Of a stretch of 64,000 bases of DNA, positions 34,594 to 46,090 are shown one piece after another. The translations under genes and the position numbers were made by a program. How positions within the stretch are numbered: the first letter of the stretch is position 1; each line of letters opens with the position of its first letter. The notes beneath the pieces are model-generated. The model did no database searches, was not told where the DNA came from, and saw only the letters and a program-made list of their open reading frames with translations. This DNA is from Amoebophrya sp. A120 (lineage: Eukaryota; Sar; Dinophyceae; Syndiniales; Amoebophryaceae), in contig CAJINV010000016.1 of NCBI GenBank assembly GCA_905178155.1, forward strand, positions 1,481,199 to 1,545,198. The letters run 5' to 3'.

Positions 34594-34839
34594 GACTTAC
34601 GCCGACAGGGTAAGTGGTGGCTGGAAAGACACCTGTTAGCCCCTACAACCTAGAGGAGCTACCCTGGATCCATTCTTCAGAAAAAACAAACCGATTTCTT
34701 GGTACACCAGGAGAGGGTGAAGCACCTGGAGGTAAGAAGCATGATCTTTGGCTTCTTGACACTCCAGCAACAAGTAAGAAGTAGTGCTTCTAGTACCAGC
34801 ACCAGGGCTGCTCTGCTATTATTGGCGTCCGTTGTGTTT

Positions 34840-37140
34840 TGGCACCGGAAAAAAGGCCGTCACACCCTTGTGCCGATTGCTATGCACGAATCGGGCGAGA
34901 AGACACTGACGCGATAGCATTGCTCGCCGCGTCTATGAGCGTCGACGCGGACCCGCAAGTTACCTAGATAATAGTACAACTTAAAGCGATAGCGAAAAGC
35001 ACATACTCATAATCCCTCACTGATGCTGAGGGCTCGCTGCTGGGATCGGCAGGCGGCCCGTCGCGGCGCCCGGCTAGCCACATCTGAAATCATCCACAAG
35101 GGCGTGATCGGTGGGCGGAAAAGACACACCAAACAAGTCACGCCCTGGCAATCGTAATCGAGGGCAAAAGTCGTGGCGGCGGGGCACTCCGCAACCCCAA
35201 ATCGCCGGACCGATCACCAACGGGGCTGCACAGGCCAGAACTGGCCCACTGCGCCAAGCAAAGCGCGGCGCGCGAGGCTTTCGCGCCCGGGGCAGGGGGG
35301 AGCGTAAGGCCTGCCAGCCGGCAGGCCCAAGCAGCGCCCGCCCTGCTGGAAGAATGGCGCGCCGGCGCTCCCCCGGAGGAGACCAGACGGACCCGCGACG
35401 CCAGCGGCGCAAACGGCGCCCGGGACCTCCTCCAGCAAAAGGGCGGCCCGGCTTTTTGCGATCGGCATGGGCGGGGCGCGCGGGCGCGTGCCTCATCGGT
35501 CTGCAACGTCGTCGGCTGGGGACGGAGCCGCCGACCTTCCGCAAACTCGGACAGGCTTCCTTGCTTTTGGTTCTCGATTTCCAAAAGCCGGGTCGTTTTG
35601 ATTTTCCCGCGGAATCCTGGCGGCCACTTACTAACACACCGGCAGGCGAAGGACAGAGCCGGCAGACCAAGAGCACCAGGGCGCCCCTGCAATTCTCCTC
35701 CCCCAGAGGCAGCATCGTCCGGACATCTTTCAGCACGTGAAGCGAGAAGTCGCGGGAAGACTATGATCCAAGAGACAGACTTCTAATTGTTGCAAACTTC
35801 GTGTAAATCTGTGATGTAGTATCTGCCTCTGCCACACCTCCCACGAAGAAATCTCTCTGAGTACGTGCCCGCTCCAGCTGCTTTTTTGCTCTCCTCTCGT
35901 CGTTCTTGCCTTGTGCACTCCTTCTTGCTGTCGCACTTCATTGCCCCCCACCAACACATACGGTGCCTGTGCCGATACACAGATCCTACCACGTCTTCTG
36001 AAGACGCTGTCCTGTGGGGATGCGCGCCGCGTCTGTGAGTATGAAATCCAAACACTTAACAAAGAAAAGACGCACTCGTCTCTTACTGATACTGAGGGGT
36101 GCTAACGTCGCCTCAACGTCATGCGGCGTGCCGCACGCCCGTGGCGACGCGGCGGCGCCCGGCTAGTTGCATCTGAAGCCACAAGGGCATCGGGCGAGCG
36201 GGGAAGGCACACAAACATCACGCCCCGGTAGTGATAATCGAGGGCCAAAGCACTTGCACCGGGGCCCCCCGCCAGCCTTGCCAAATCACCGGCAAGGCCC
36301 CATCAGTCACCTTCAGAACTGGGCCAATTTTCCACGCGAGGCGCCCGCCACGCGCGAGCATCTCGCGGCCCAAAAGGGGTCGCGCGAAGGGCCGCCCAAT
36401 GGCCTCAGCAGCGCCCCAAAAGAATAGCGGGCCGGCGCGCGGAGGATGGACGGGGACCCGCGGCGCCAGCATGGTCAACAACATCAAACAAGGGGCCCCG
36501 CCGTTGACGGACCGCGTTCGCGCTTTGTAGAGACATGGCGCGACCGTGGCGCTGGGCCCTTTCCCCTATTGGCTGCAGCCGTCATCCACAGAAACACAAT
36601 CGCGGCCCCCGTGGCTTTCTGCTGCCTCAACAGCTGGGCGGCCCGGTTACCGGTCGGCGGGGAAACGGACGCGAGTCGGGACACCCCGCATTCGTTGCCC
36701 GCTAGGGGGCCGAAATTGGCCGCGAGCTCGGACACGCCCGGCGCCTGGCGGCCACCACAACGCTGGCGAATCCTGGAAGGAGGCTGTAGGCCAGCACTAG
36801 GCCGCTCCTGGGGTGCTCCGTCCTCGCAGGCGTCATCATCCGGGCACTGTTTAGCACGTCGCCACTGAGCAGCGTATTCCTGCCACAAAAAGTCCTCGTG
36901 ATCCAACAATAAACAAGAAGACTATGATCCAAGAAAAGAACTCTCCACACTTGTAAACTTCGTGTTCGTGTATCTCTGACAGTCTGTGACGTAATAAATA
37001 TCTGCCACACATCCCACGAAGAAATCTCTCTAAGTACTTACGTGCCCACTCCAATCCTGCTCTCCTCTCGTTCTTGCCTTGCGCGTTTCTTCTTGCTGTG
37101 GCACTTCATTGCCTTCCCACTACCCGCTCTGCCGTGGCAC
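34840..37140. repeat. GC-rich island, two diverged tandem copies of about 1.1 kb
   Basis: Copy 1 (about 34840-35960) and copy 2 (about 35965-37140) share blocks in the same order: GCCGCGTCT.TGAG; CGGCGCCCGGCTAG..GCATCTGAA; AATCGAGGGC.AAAG; AGACTATGATCCAAGA; CCCACGAAGAAATCTCTCT; and GCACTTCATTGCC. The long open frames in both directions across the GC-rich core are not conserved between copies and look like composition artefacts. I cannot say whether this is a satellite, a non-autonomous transposon or a duplicated non-coding locus. Confidence 0.65.
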
Positions 37141-37187
37141 ACGCAACACACTTCGTTTTCGCGAACACGCCGGCGAAATAACATTCA

Positions 37188-37232
37188 CACTGGTCCATCT
37201 GCAGCGCAGACACTGGTCCATCTGCAGCGCAA
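37188..37232. repeat. Short tandem repeat, 2 x 23 bp
   Basis: Two copies of CACTGGTCCATCTGCAGCGC (plus 3 nt) in tandem, just beyond the end of the GC-rich island copy 2. No function apparent. Confidence 0.8.
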
Positions 37233-37567
37233 TGCGGACACAGAGCATACTGAAACGGACACTAGGTCTCGGTCTCGATCTGCTACGAGAACCATAATAT
37301 GCTGCTAGTTTAATCCAACAGCAGTACGCAGAGTTTGTCCTCCGGAAGTTTTAATTTTTTTTATTTGTGATCTCCATTTACACACGTTGTCAATTGACCA
37401 TCTCGGTCGTGGTCAAAATCTCAAATCATATTCGGCGCGTTGTAGTGTCAACGAATTCGTCGCAAAATTGGAATGATACGTGGATTATTTTTCTTGAAAA
37501 AAACCCTCTGAAACTGAAGGCGCAGGCAATTGCAAAAAACGGTGGATGAAACGTACAAAACAACAAC

Positions 37568-40500
37568 TCACTGCCACGATCCCGTTCTGCCTGACCCAGA
37601 AGATCCTTTGCCACCTTTTGACGACGAGGAAGGTCCTCCAGTACTGTAGCTTGTGTCACCTTGTTTTCCAGCATACCCGCCTTTACCACTGTTGTAGCCC
37701 CCGCCGCCTCTATCCGGCGTGTGCCTTGGATCCTCCTGCTGGCCCGCTCGCCACGAACCTGCTCCGGAATCTCGACCACTTCCGTATTGACTTTGCTGGC
37801 TGTATTGCTGGTTTTGATGCGACTGGTTGTAGCCACCGCTGCTTGTGTTGTTATACCCAGGAGACCCGTACGGCTGCGGGGACACAGCTGACGTTTGAGG
37901 CGAGGAAGACGCGCCGGCACCGCTTTGCCGCTGCTGGTTGTAGCCTGGTGTACCTGAAGACCAGGAACCTTGCTGATCCTGATACGCAGTGGACGATCCG
38001 TAGCTGCCCCCAGCACGATTGTAGCCCTGCTCAGAACCAGGAGGTCTGCTGGGATGTCCCTTACTCCCGCTGCTCCTGCCGCCGCCTTTCTGGTTTGAAT
38101 CGCTAGATGTACCCCCGTACTGGCCACTTGATGCTCCGTAGCTGAATGACTGCTGTTCCTGGCCGCGGTTGTTCATCCGGTCAACATTATACCCTTCTTG
38201 CTGCGAATACGTTGACGAAGAAGTGGCTCCGCTGTGCTGCCGCGGATAACTGTCCTGTCCTGTCGCGTAGTGCTGGTTGTAGCTGGAAGAGGACGCTGCG
38301 CTAACATTTCTCCCGCCCCCTGATCTAGGGCCAGCAGGCGGATAATTGTAGCTGTCCCCTCCGCCACCGTAGCCAGAATTTGGATTGCTGTATGCACCGC
38401 CTCCTCCGTAGCTGTTGTATCCACCCTGAGTTGCGTACTGACTGCTGGATGAGTACTGTCGCGTTCCCTGGCTGTTCGACGAGGTGTTCGATTGCTGCCT
38501 TCTCCACGAATCTTGCGACTGGAGCTCCTGCGGTGGAGCGCCGCGTGAAGATTGGTGATACTGCTGTTGCTGGTGCTGAGAGCTCTGCTGCGCGGGAAAT
38601 GACTTGTTTGCAGCACCAGCAGTGGCAGTGCCCGGTGCTCCGGCCATTGCGTTTTGCCTGTTTGTAGCTCCTGCTGCTGCAGAAGTACTCGATGCCGGCA
38701 CAAGATTTTTCGAACTCACACCCGCCGAAACCGATCCCCTCGCATCCAACTCTCCAACTGCTTCAACATCGTCATCCGCGCTACCTCCCTCCGCATCGTC
38801 GTCCTCATTTCCCTCACCTCCATCTGCTCCGTTCTTCTTCCGGCTGCGTCTTTTCCTTTTCCGTTTTCGTTTCTTCCCCGGGAAAACCAGGAGTGTCTCC
38901 GGGTCGACTTCCATTTCTATCAAGCAGAAAATTGTTAACGTTAACGGAATTTGGCATGAAGGAATGTACGAAAAATGATGCCTAGATTTGTATTGCACAG
39001 CATGCATGATAGCGAAGATTTGTCATGCATGATTGCAATGCCTCAAAGCCGTTAACGTAAACTACACTTTTTCGTCTGATAATTTCTGGATAAATGTCAA
39101 TCTCGTTGCTCGGGCCGTACTGCGGTCTGGTGTCGGGGATAAGTTTGTCGAGGCAGAGAACTGTCCGCTGCGGCTTCTGGATGGAATTCTGGGAGGAGAT
39201 GTTGGAGGGTAGTTGCGAGCTGGAGGAAGAGCTGTGCTGATTTTGATGATGTCCACCTGCACCTCGTAATGAGGTGGAAAAACCTGTATTTGCAGTCGAG
39301 GTAGTTGAGCCAACAGCTGCAGTAGACGATGGAACAAAAGTGCTCGCCGCACTGTTCAATTCAAACCCTGTGGCAGGTTGTGATGCGAAGGTACCGCCGA
39401 CGGCGTTGTAGTTGTACAAATTCGCAGCGGTGTTTGTGCTCTGTTGCTGCTGAAAATTTGGATCACCAACTCCATACATCATGGTTCCAGCACCAGCAAG
39501 ATACTGCTGTCCGTGACTCACATCGCCGGATATTTCCCTTGAGAACAGCTCGGGCGACGGGGAAGTCGCACTGTTCACCGTGCTTGGATTATTCCCGCCC
39601 GTCATGGTAGCGAAGTTCATGGTACCAGTTCCAACAGGAGCCACGCCGTACTGACTCGCTCCGACGTGCTGCTGCTGCCCGGGTATGAAAAGCGATCCAG
39701 ACCCGTAAAGTTGCGTTGCGACTTGCTGGAACTCTTGTTGGTAATCGACCGAATGAGATAACCCGGAGAGCGGGATCAATTGCTGAGTTTGCTGCTGTTG
39801 CTGCTGGGGAAAAACAGCTTGCTCCGCCGCAGAAAACTGTGGACTGGTAGCTTGCTGCTGCCCGCCGCCGGAAGTGCTCCCTGCGTTGAAGTTGTTGACC
39901 GAGGAGGCCGCGGAGCTTCCTCCGGCACCGATCGTCGGTAGTTGCTGCGAGAACTGCTGCTGATTGGCGTTTCCGCTCATCGCGCTGAAACCCAGGGAGC
40001 CAAATTGCGAGTTTGCTGGTGGGAGATTTGCAGCTGATCGGGGCTGAAAGTGTTGTTGTTGTTTCATCGGTTGTTTCAGTTTATAATTTAGGTTTTCGGA
40101 ACGGCGAAATTCGATGCAAAGTATTGGCATTGGAATAGGAACGGTTAGTGGAAGTGAATGGCTCTACGCATGATATCAACAAGCTTTACCTGATAAACCG
40201 GCCACTGCCAGTCTCCCGTTTCGTCGAAGGGCTCCCGAATCGTCTTCACCGTCTCTTCAAACGAATCGTCTTGGGATTGACCGCGGGTCATGGACTGTAG
40301 GTTTTTGTCATGCGTGCGTTCTTTGAAAAATCGGGTTTGCCATGCGCATTTCATACATTATGCTTCTGCATCTGTTACCTTTACCAGACAAAACAATCTT
40401 CATATACCAGCGACTGTGACTGCGACAGTTTCTTGTTCGCTCCTCCCGCCGGACTTCCAAATCGGTTTTGTATCATCGTTTTGATCACAGCTTCTCGGAA

Positions 40501-42053
40501 CTCCGCGAAGGTGTCATTCCGCGCGTTCGGCGTTTTGTCGTACAGGTCGGTTAAGTCAATGTTGTTCATCTCGTTGGTGAATTCCGTGAACGCTTTGTTT
40601 TGCAGCCAGTTTTTCGGGTAAATCTCCTCCAACAGCTCCATTGCGATCATCGCGTTTGACCAGTTTTTTTTCTCATTGGGAGAAGTTGTTTTATTACCAG
40701 GTGACCTTTGGTTCTGGTACGCTTGGCTTGACGTTGCTGCAGTTCCGCCAGCCACCAACATCTGCTGCGCCATCAAACTCCTGGCCGGGGCGGTTTGGTT
40801 CAAAACCGATTTCGGATCGTAATTTTCGCCCTGGGTATGCATACTGGACACCGTCTGCGGACCGGAATCTAGGTTGTCGCTTGTTGCAAAGCTGGTGGAG
40901 ATTCGCAGTTGCTGTTCCCGCGGCCGGACGGTAGAGCTGCTCGAAGGACCTCTTGCCGGCGGCGAAAGGCGGCTTGCAGGCTTCGGAGAGCGGGAGGAAG
41001 AGGAGGGTGTGGGCTTGTTTATCGCATGCTGTTGTAGTTGCTGTGCAGCTCCTGTGCGTGAGGTGGGTGATCGCACACCTGAAGAAGGCGAGACTACTTT
41101 CACGCTAGAAACTGCTCCGGATGAACTCCCACTTCCTCCCTTCGCAGTTCCTGCCCCGTTGAAGCTCGTGGAGCTACTCGTCCCTGGGACTGTCAGCGAC
41201 AAATCCAAGTTTGCCATCGTTTGTCCGGCGGCGGCCGGTGCGGTTAATGGCATGGCGACGTTGGAGTCTAGTAAGCCGGATTTTCCATGATTCGGCGTAC
41301 TCCCGGAGGATTTGCTCGGGGACGAGGGGACGGACGCGGTTCGAAGAGGTTCCGTACCTTCGTCTGCATCGTGGAAAGAGGACGAGCTGCCCGAGTGACT
41401 GCTTTGGGGAGCTGAGGGTGAGTTTGTTTGAAACCGAATTTAAAATCAACCCTTTGCTCGCTCCGAATTTGAAATCAAGAACGTACTTGCTCACTATAAT
41501 GGCTGTACGTTTCCACGCTCTCGAACTGAAACTGTGCACAGCAACAACAGGTGATCGCAGCTGTGTATATTAACACCAATAGCACTACACTTGAAATTGA
41601 ATGCAGGATTAAAGATCATCAATTACAGGCCAATTTTGTCGTCGCCCCCGCCGGCGCAGGAGCGCCAGTTCTCGTCTGCGTCCCTAGTGCCGCAGAACCT
41701 GTCCCATCTTCTCCCTGCTGTATCACGTTCACATCCATCCCCTGCTGACCCTCGGGCCGCACGCCGAACAACATCCCCACGGTGGAAGAAAAGAACGTGC
41801 CCAGAACCCCGCTGCCCGCACTTTGACTTTGCGAGGAGGGAGACTCATCGCCGCCCACCGTCGCAGGGGCGGAGTAGACGGAGACGGAACCGGAGTGCTG
41901 CCCGTCGTCCTCGTCATCGAGGGCGAGTTCGATGGGGTCATTGCGGTTGCGGGAGTCGCTGCCGGAAGCTGTTGGCCCCGTTTCCACCCGGAGGTTGCTG
42001 GGACGGCGGCTGGAGGAGGCGGTGGATTGCTGGGTAGTAGAATTGTCCTGCAT
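37568..42053 (-). CDS. Prion-like low-complexity protein, possible RNA-binding scaffold
   Basis: Exons: 41627-42053, 40408-41411, 40190-40294, 39068-40043, 37568-38916, total 3861 nt, 1286 residues. Start ATG 42053, stop TGA 37568. Every intron has GT-AG ends: 41412-41626, 40295-40407, 40044-40189, 38917-39067. One compact conserved-looking part precedes the third exon (SNAMIAMELLEEIYPKNWLQ to REAVIKTMIQNRF). A second part reads CLDKLIPDTRPQYG to DPETLLVFPGKKRKRKRKRR, with a strong basic nuclear-localisation-like run. The last 350 residues are Gly/Ser/Tyr/Gln-rich (SYNQ, GGYN, QYGG), like FUS/EWS-type prion-like domains, so phase separation with RNA is inferred. I do not recognise a named orthologue. 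Confidence 0.78.
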
Positions 42054-45000
42054 TTTGGATTTTTTGAACGTAGAGACAAACCTTTTTGCTCACTCTAGTT
42101 CATCTTGCACACTTCCGAAAACGGTCTGAGTCAAGGATGCCGCCCGTCCCCGTTGCATGACAGCATCTGCAGCACAGATCATCTTGATGCAATATATCTA
42201 TATGCGAGTATGTAGATATATTTCATCACTCAATGTACATTGTACTAGCTAGCAGAGCTTGTTGAGGCTGTGGCAGCCACTCCCTTGAAAAGAGCCTGAG
42301 AGTAAAAGTAATGAGCAACGCCAGCGCTTACAAGAACTTCATGGAGGCTTAGTAATCGCAGCTCCTGCTAGCTGCTCCGAACTACATTTGAGTTCACTCA
42401 CTGGACGGCACAACCAAACACGCTCGACAAGTTGACGCTCAAAGGCGTACGCGGATGAACAAGAAATTTGGTCCGTCTGCGATTACGCGGACGCACGGTC
42501 GAACAGGAAGAAACGCATGGAAGGCGAAGCAAGGGCGGGGAACAGCCGTTGGCGCACTCAACTCCCCACAAAATCCTCCGAAGAAGAACGCGCGCAAAAT
42601 GTCAATCACGCCAAACCGTCAACAGATAACAGAGCGACGCGCTACTGCCGGACGAGAGATATCTTGCCGACTGATCTTCCCTGTCATGGTCAACATCCGC
42701 AGCGCCAGCGAAAAACCCGCCGCGCGAACCAACTGACCCTCATTCCGCCGAGCCGGAAAAACAAAACAGACACAGCCCAATAATCATTTAAGCGGGGCAG
42801 CTGCCGCTATGGGTCGGTGAACGGCGCAAGGCCGGGGGCGAATGGCTGGGCGCAAAGGCTGGGCGGGCCGCGCCGCCAAGCGCCCCCACGCACCTCCACC
42901 AAACGCCGCGGCAACACCGGCGGCAGGAACGGGGCCAACGGGAGGAGGCGCGCGGCCAGCAGGGAGGCTGGGAGACACGCGGCCAGAAGGCAGCGCCAAA
43001 GCAAGGAAGCCGCCCCACGAATTGGCCTGGCCACGGGGGCCCCGGCGGGTTGCGGGGTCCAGGAAGACACACAAAACCGGCGGCATTCTGCTGCGTCTCT
43101 TCGCCGGCCGGCCCCAGGAGTTCGTCTCGACAAGAAATCTGCACTGGGGCCGTCGGTCTCGCTTTTCATTGGGGCCGTCGGTCTCGCTGCCGCCGCGCGA
43201 GCGGGTTGATGTGCGTCGTCAGTCCGTCGCGCTCGCGTTGCGCCGAAGGCCTCGCTCGACCCTCCACATCTGGACGCGCGCCCCGCGAAGTCCACAGGCT
43301 ACACAGGGCAAGCACTGCTAGCAAGCCGCCCCGCGTCGCAACCTCGACGTGATTCTTCGTTGTCGCCATCTACTTTGGCATTTGTTAAGTCTTCCACTTC
43401 GCTCTGAAAACACAAAAGCGGCAAGAAGAACGCACGCTGCTCATTGACATATTTATAGAAAGAACGAAAACATATTCTCCGCCTCTCCACCTCATGATGC
43501 CTTCACTTTCCTTTCGTTATCGTCGTCACCACACGCTCGACGCTGTCGCGCTTGTCCCTCACTGAAGATGCGTGGTGGGGCGCTTAAGCGTTAACGCATT
43601 ACTATTACACTCGTTCCCTCTTTTTGCTACACATGTTACTTAGCTTCATCGCAGTAAAGCGTCTCGCCCCACTTTCATGGGAGCCAACATCTACAAAACC
43701 CAAAACACCAAAGCAATGCGCTAACAGTATACAGGACCCATTTTTCTTTTTCATGGTTGCCACACATCAAAATATCAACTTTCATCATCTCGTCTGCAGG
43801 TGGCCGAGCTTCTGAAATGTTGTTCGCAACACCAGCAACGCGCCAGAGCATTATGTCTATGGCTATCAACCTCATCAAAATCAGCCTCGCTCCCGGCGGG
43901 ACGCCTCCTGTTGCGCGCCGAGGCCCCGCGCTCTCGTGGGTGTATCGGAAGTGCCGGGCGGGCCCCCAGCAGGCAGGCCACCCCACGCCCACTTGATAGA
44001 TTCCACCCGGGGCGCGGGCGCGTCCCGCGGGGAAGGCACCACGCGGGAGGCGCGGGCGCAGGCTGGCGCCCGGCAGGCCCGCAAGCGGCGCCAAGCCTGC
44101 TCCGTCCCTTGGCATGCCGGGCCAATGCCTCAGGGGCCCGCTCAACGCCCGGGAGATTTTCGCGATCCTCTGGGAACTCAGCGCCATGCTTTGCGAGACC
44201 GAAGGACATTCCTTCTTGCACGACTGTGACAAAGTGACTTTTTGGCACAGGGGCCACAAAGCTGGCCAAGCCAGAGACCCCGCGGCGGCCCCGCGGTGAG
44301 ACAGAAACTAACGGCGCAGGCGGCCGGCCCACGCACGGAAGACAGGCCGGGCGTTCTCGCCTGGCGCTGTCATCACCGAGAGCTCGCGCCGTGCGGGCGC
44401 GGGGCTGCAGGAAAAGACGGCCGCGCCGCCGCCACCCATGCAGCTGGCGCGCGAGGCTTGTCGGGCTTTGATCTTGCATACCTGGCGCGGCCAACCTCGC
44501 AGCCGCCGCCGCCCCCACTTCCTCTACCTTTTTAATAAGGTCAAAGCGAGCGCCGGCGTTTCAGCGGGGCAACAAGAGAGGGCAATCTACACCAAAGGCC
44601 GCCGCGGGTTAGTAGCGTGGGGCTCCCATTGCCAAAATCCTGCGGGGCGCTGCCAAAAACACACTGTCGCATAAACCATGCGACGAGGAGGCCACTTTCC
44701 CACCTGAAGCCAATGCGGCCACGCCTCGCTCTATTTTCGGCCCGCCTTCATCTTTTGCGCCATCTGTTACGTCTTCCATTTCGCTCTGATTCTGAAAACA
44801 GGAACGGCAGAAGCAACAACTATTACGCGCCTCGCCATGGAAATGAGTCCTCTCGATCTGAATCTGATGCTTTCCTGTACCCGCTGACTTGACTTCAACT
44901 TCGGCATCACTCGCTCGATTTACGGTGTGCACTTACACACTCAATGACAAATGCGGCACGCTCGTCGTCCTCTCTTGCAGCTAAACCTGATCGCTGCTTC

Positions 45001-46090
45001 TTAGCTCTTCCAAGGAGCCGCGTCCTTCCGTCAATTATCCGAACCCAGCACACCTCCAAAACCCATGAGCCCGGGGCGGTGCGGCAAAGCTGTGTAGTAA
45101 CAGCATTTAAGTAGTGCTCACGTACCTATCACAACAACTTTGTCAATACTTATCTTATATTGTACAGTTTAGCTTTACTCTTTTTACTTATTCTTTATTC
45201 ATCTTGTTGTTGTTCAGTGCTTCCAACAATAATACGTGGCGCTACAGTGGTCTTCTGGTTTCAACTTCTTTTTACTTCGCGCACAGAAACATTTTTGCAA
45301 GAAGTTCGCGTCACGTGGTGCCGCGAACTGCTTCATCTTGCAATTGGCAGCTGTCGCTGGCCATTCATAACAAGCTGCACGAACATAGACGGAATAACGT
45401 CCACAAAAATCATTTGAGCTGGTTTTAGGGAAACAACTACAGAGAAACAAAAGCTCAATCACCTCCATGAGGTGGCTTTGCGTCTACAGAATAAGAAAGC
45501 CGAAGCGTAGGTAGTAGTAGATTCTTCGAATGTGGAACTTTTCGTTTTTAGTGTAAGTTTTTTGCTGCGCGTAGCAACTTGAATCTGTTGTAGCATCAGA
45601 TTGAGCTACTGCTATTATCATTGTACAGTGTGTTTGTTGCATCTGTTTGTATAATCGGTAAAATGCTGTCATTGTTGAGGAAGACGAAGATTTATTGAGG
45701 TACTAGAATTACTTTTGGTACAGTTAGGTGGGAATATTTCTCATTTTTTCTAGGGTAGACTTTTTCTGTTAAACTGTGAAACAAAAGCGATCAAAACTTC
45801 ATTTGTACAAAACTTAATTCCGGTCGTGCACGTGCTCGTGCTACAACTGCTGTCGCATCAAACTGCATTGAACATAGATACAGGTACTTAGATACTGAAT
45901 CCGCAACTATACTTCTACTTTCATTTTATTCGATTTTGTCGTCGTTAGCAAGAAACATGAGAACCTTTTGGAAATTCCTCGTAGGAATTTTTGTTGTTAG
46001 CAAGAAACTTCAAAATCTCAAGAACGCACTTCTTCAAGACTCAAATTGAGTTTGTCATGTAATCCTTCTGCTCCCCCTCTAATAACTTCT
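42054..46090. other. Long intergenic region holding a second GC-rich island pair
   Basis: 4 kb without a supportable gene. GC-rich segments lie at about 42780-43330 and 43860-44560 and AT-rich sequence follows to 46050. Open frames in the GC-rich parts occur on all strands at once and are not credible. Confidence 0.55.
42700..44850. repeat. Second GC-rich island pair
   Basis: Two GC-rich blocks (about 42780-43330 and 43860-44560) are each followed by a related tail: CGCCATCT, then GTTAAGTCTTCCACTTCGCTC at about 43368-43405, and GTTACGTCTTCCATTTCGCTC at about 44768-44788. This suggests a diverged tandem pair like the one at 34840-37140. A 25-bp-period duplication of TGGGGCCGTCGGTCTCGCT occurs at 43145-43188. 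Boundaries are approximate. Confidence 0.4.

Noticed and set aside
35074-35740. Open frames of about 200 codons on both strands in the GC-rich island
   Set aside because: They are open in several frames at once, Arg/Pro/Ala-rich, and not kept between the two island copies.
42784-43352. Overlapping open frames on both strands in the second island
   Set aside because: Simultaneous open frames on opposite strands with biased composition are expected from GC-rich DNA lacking stop codons.
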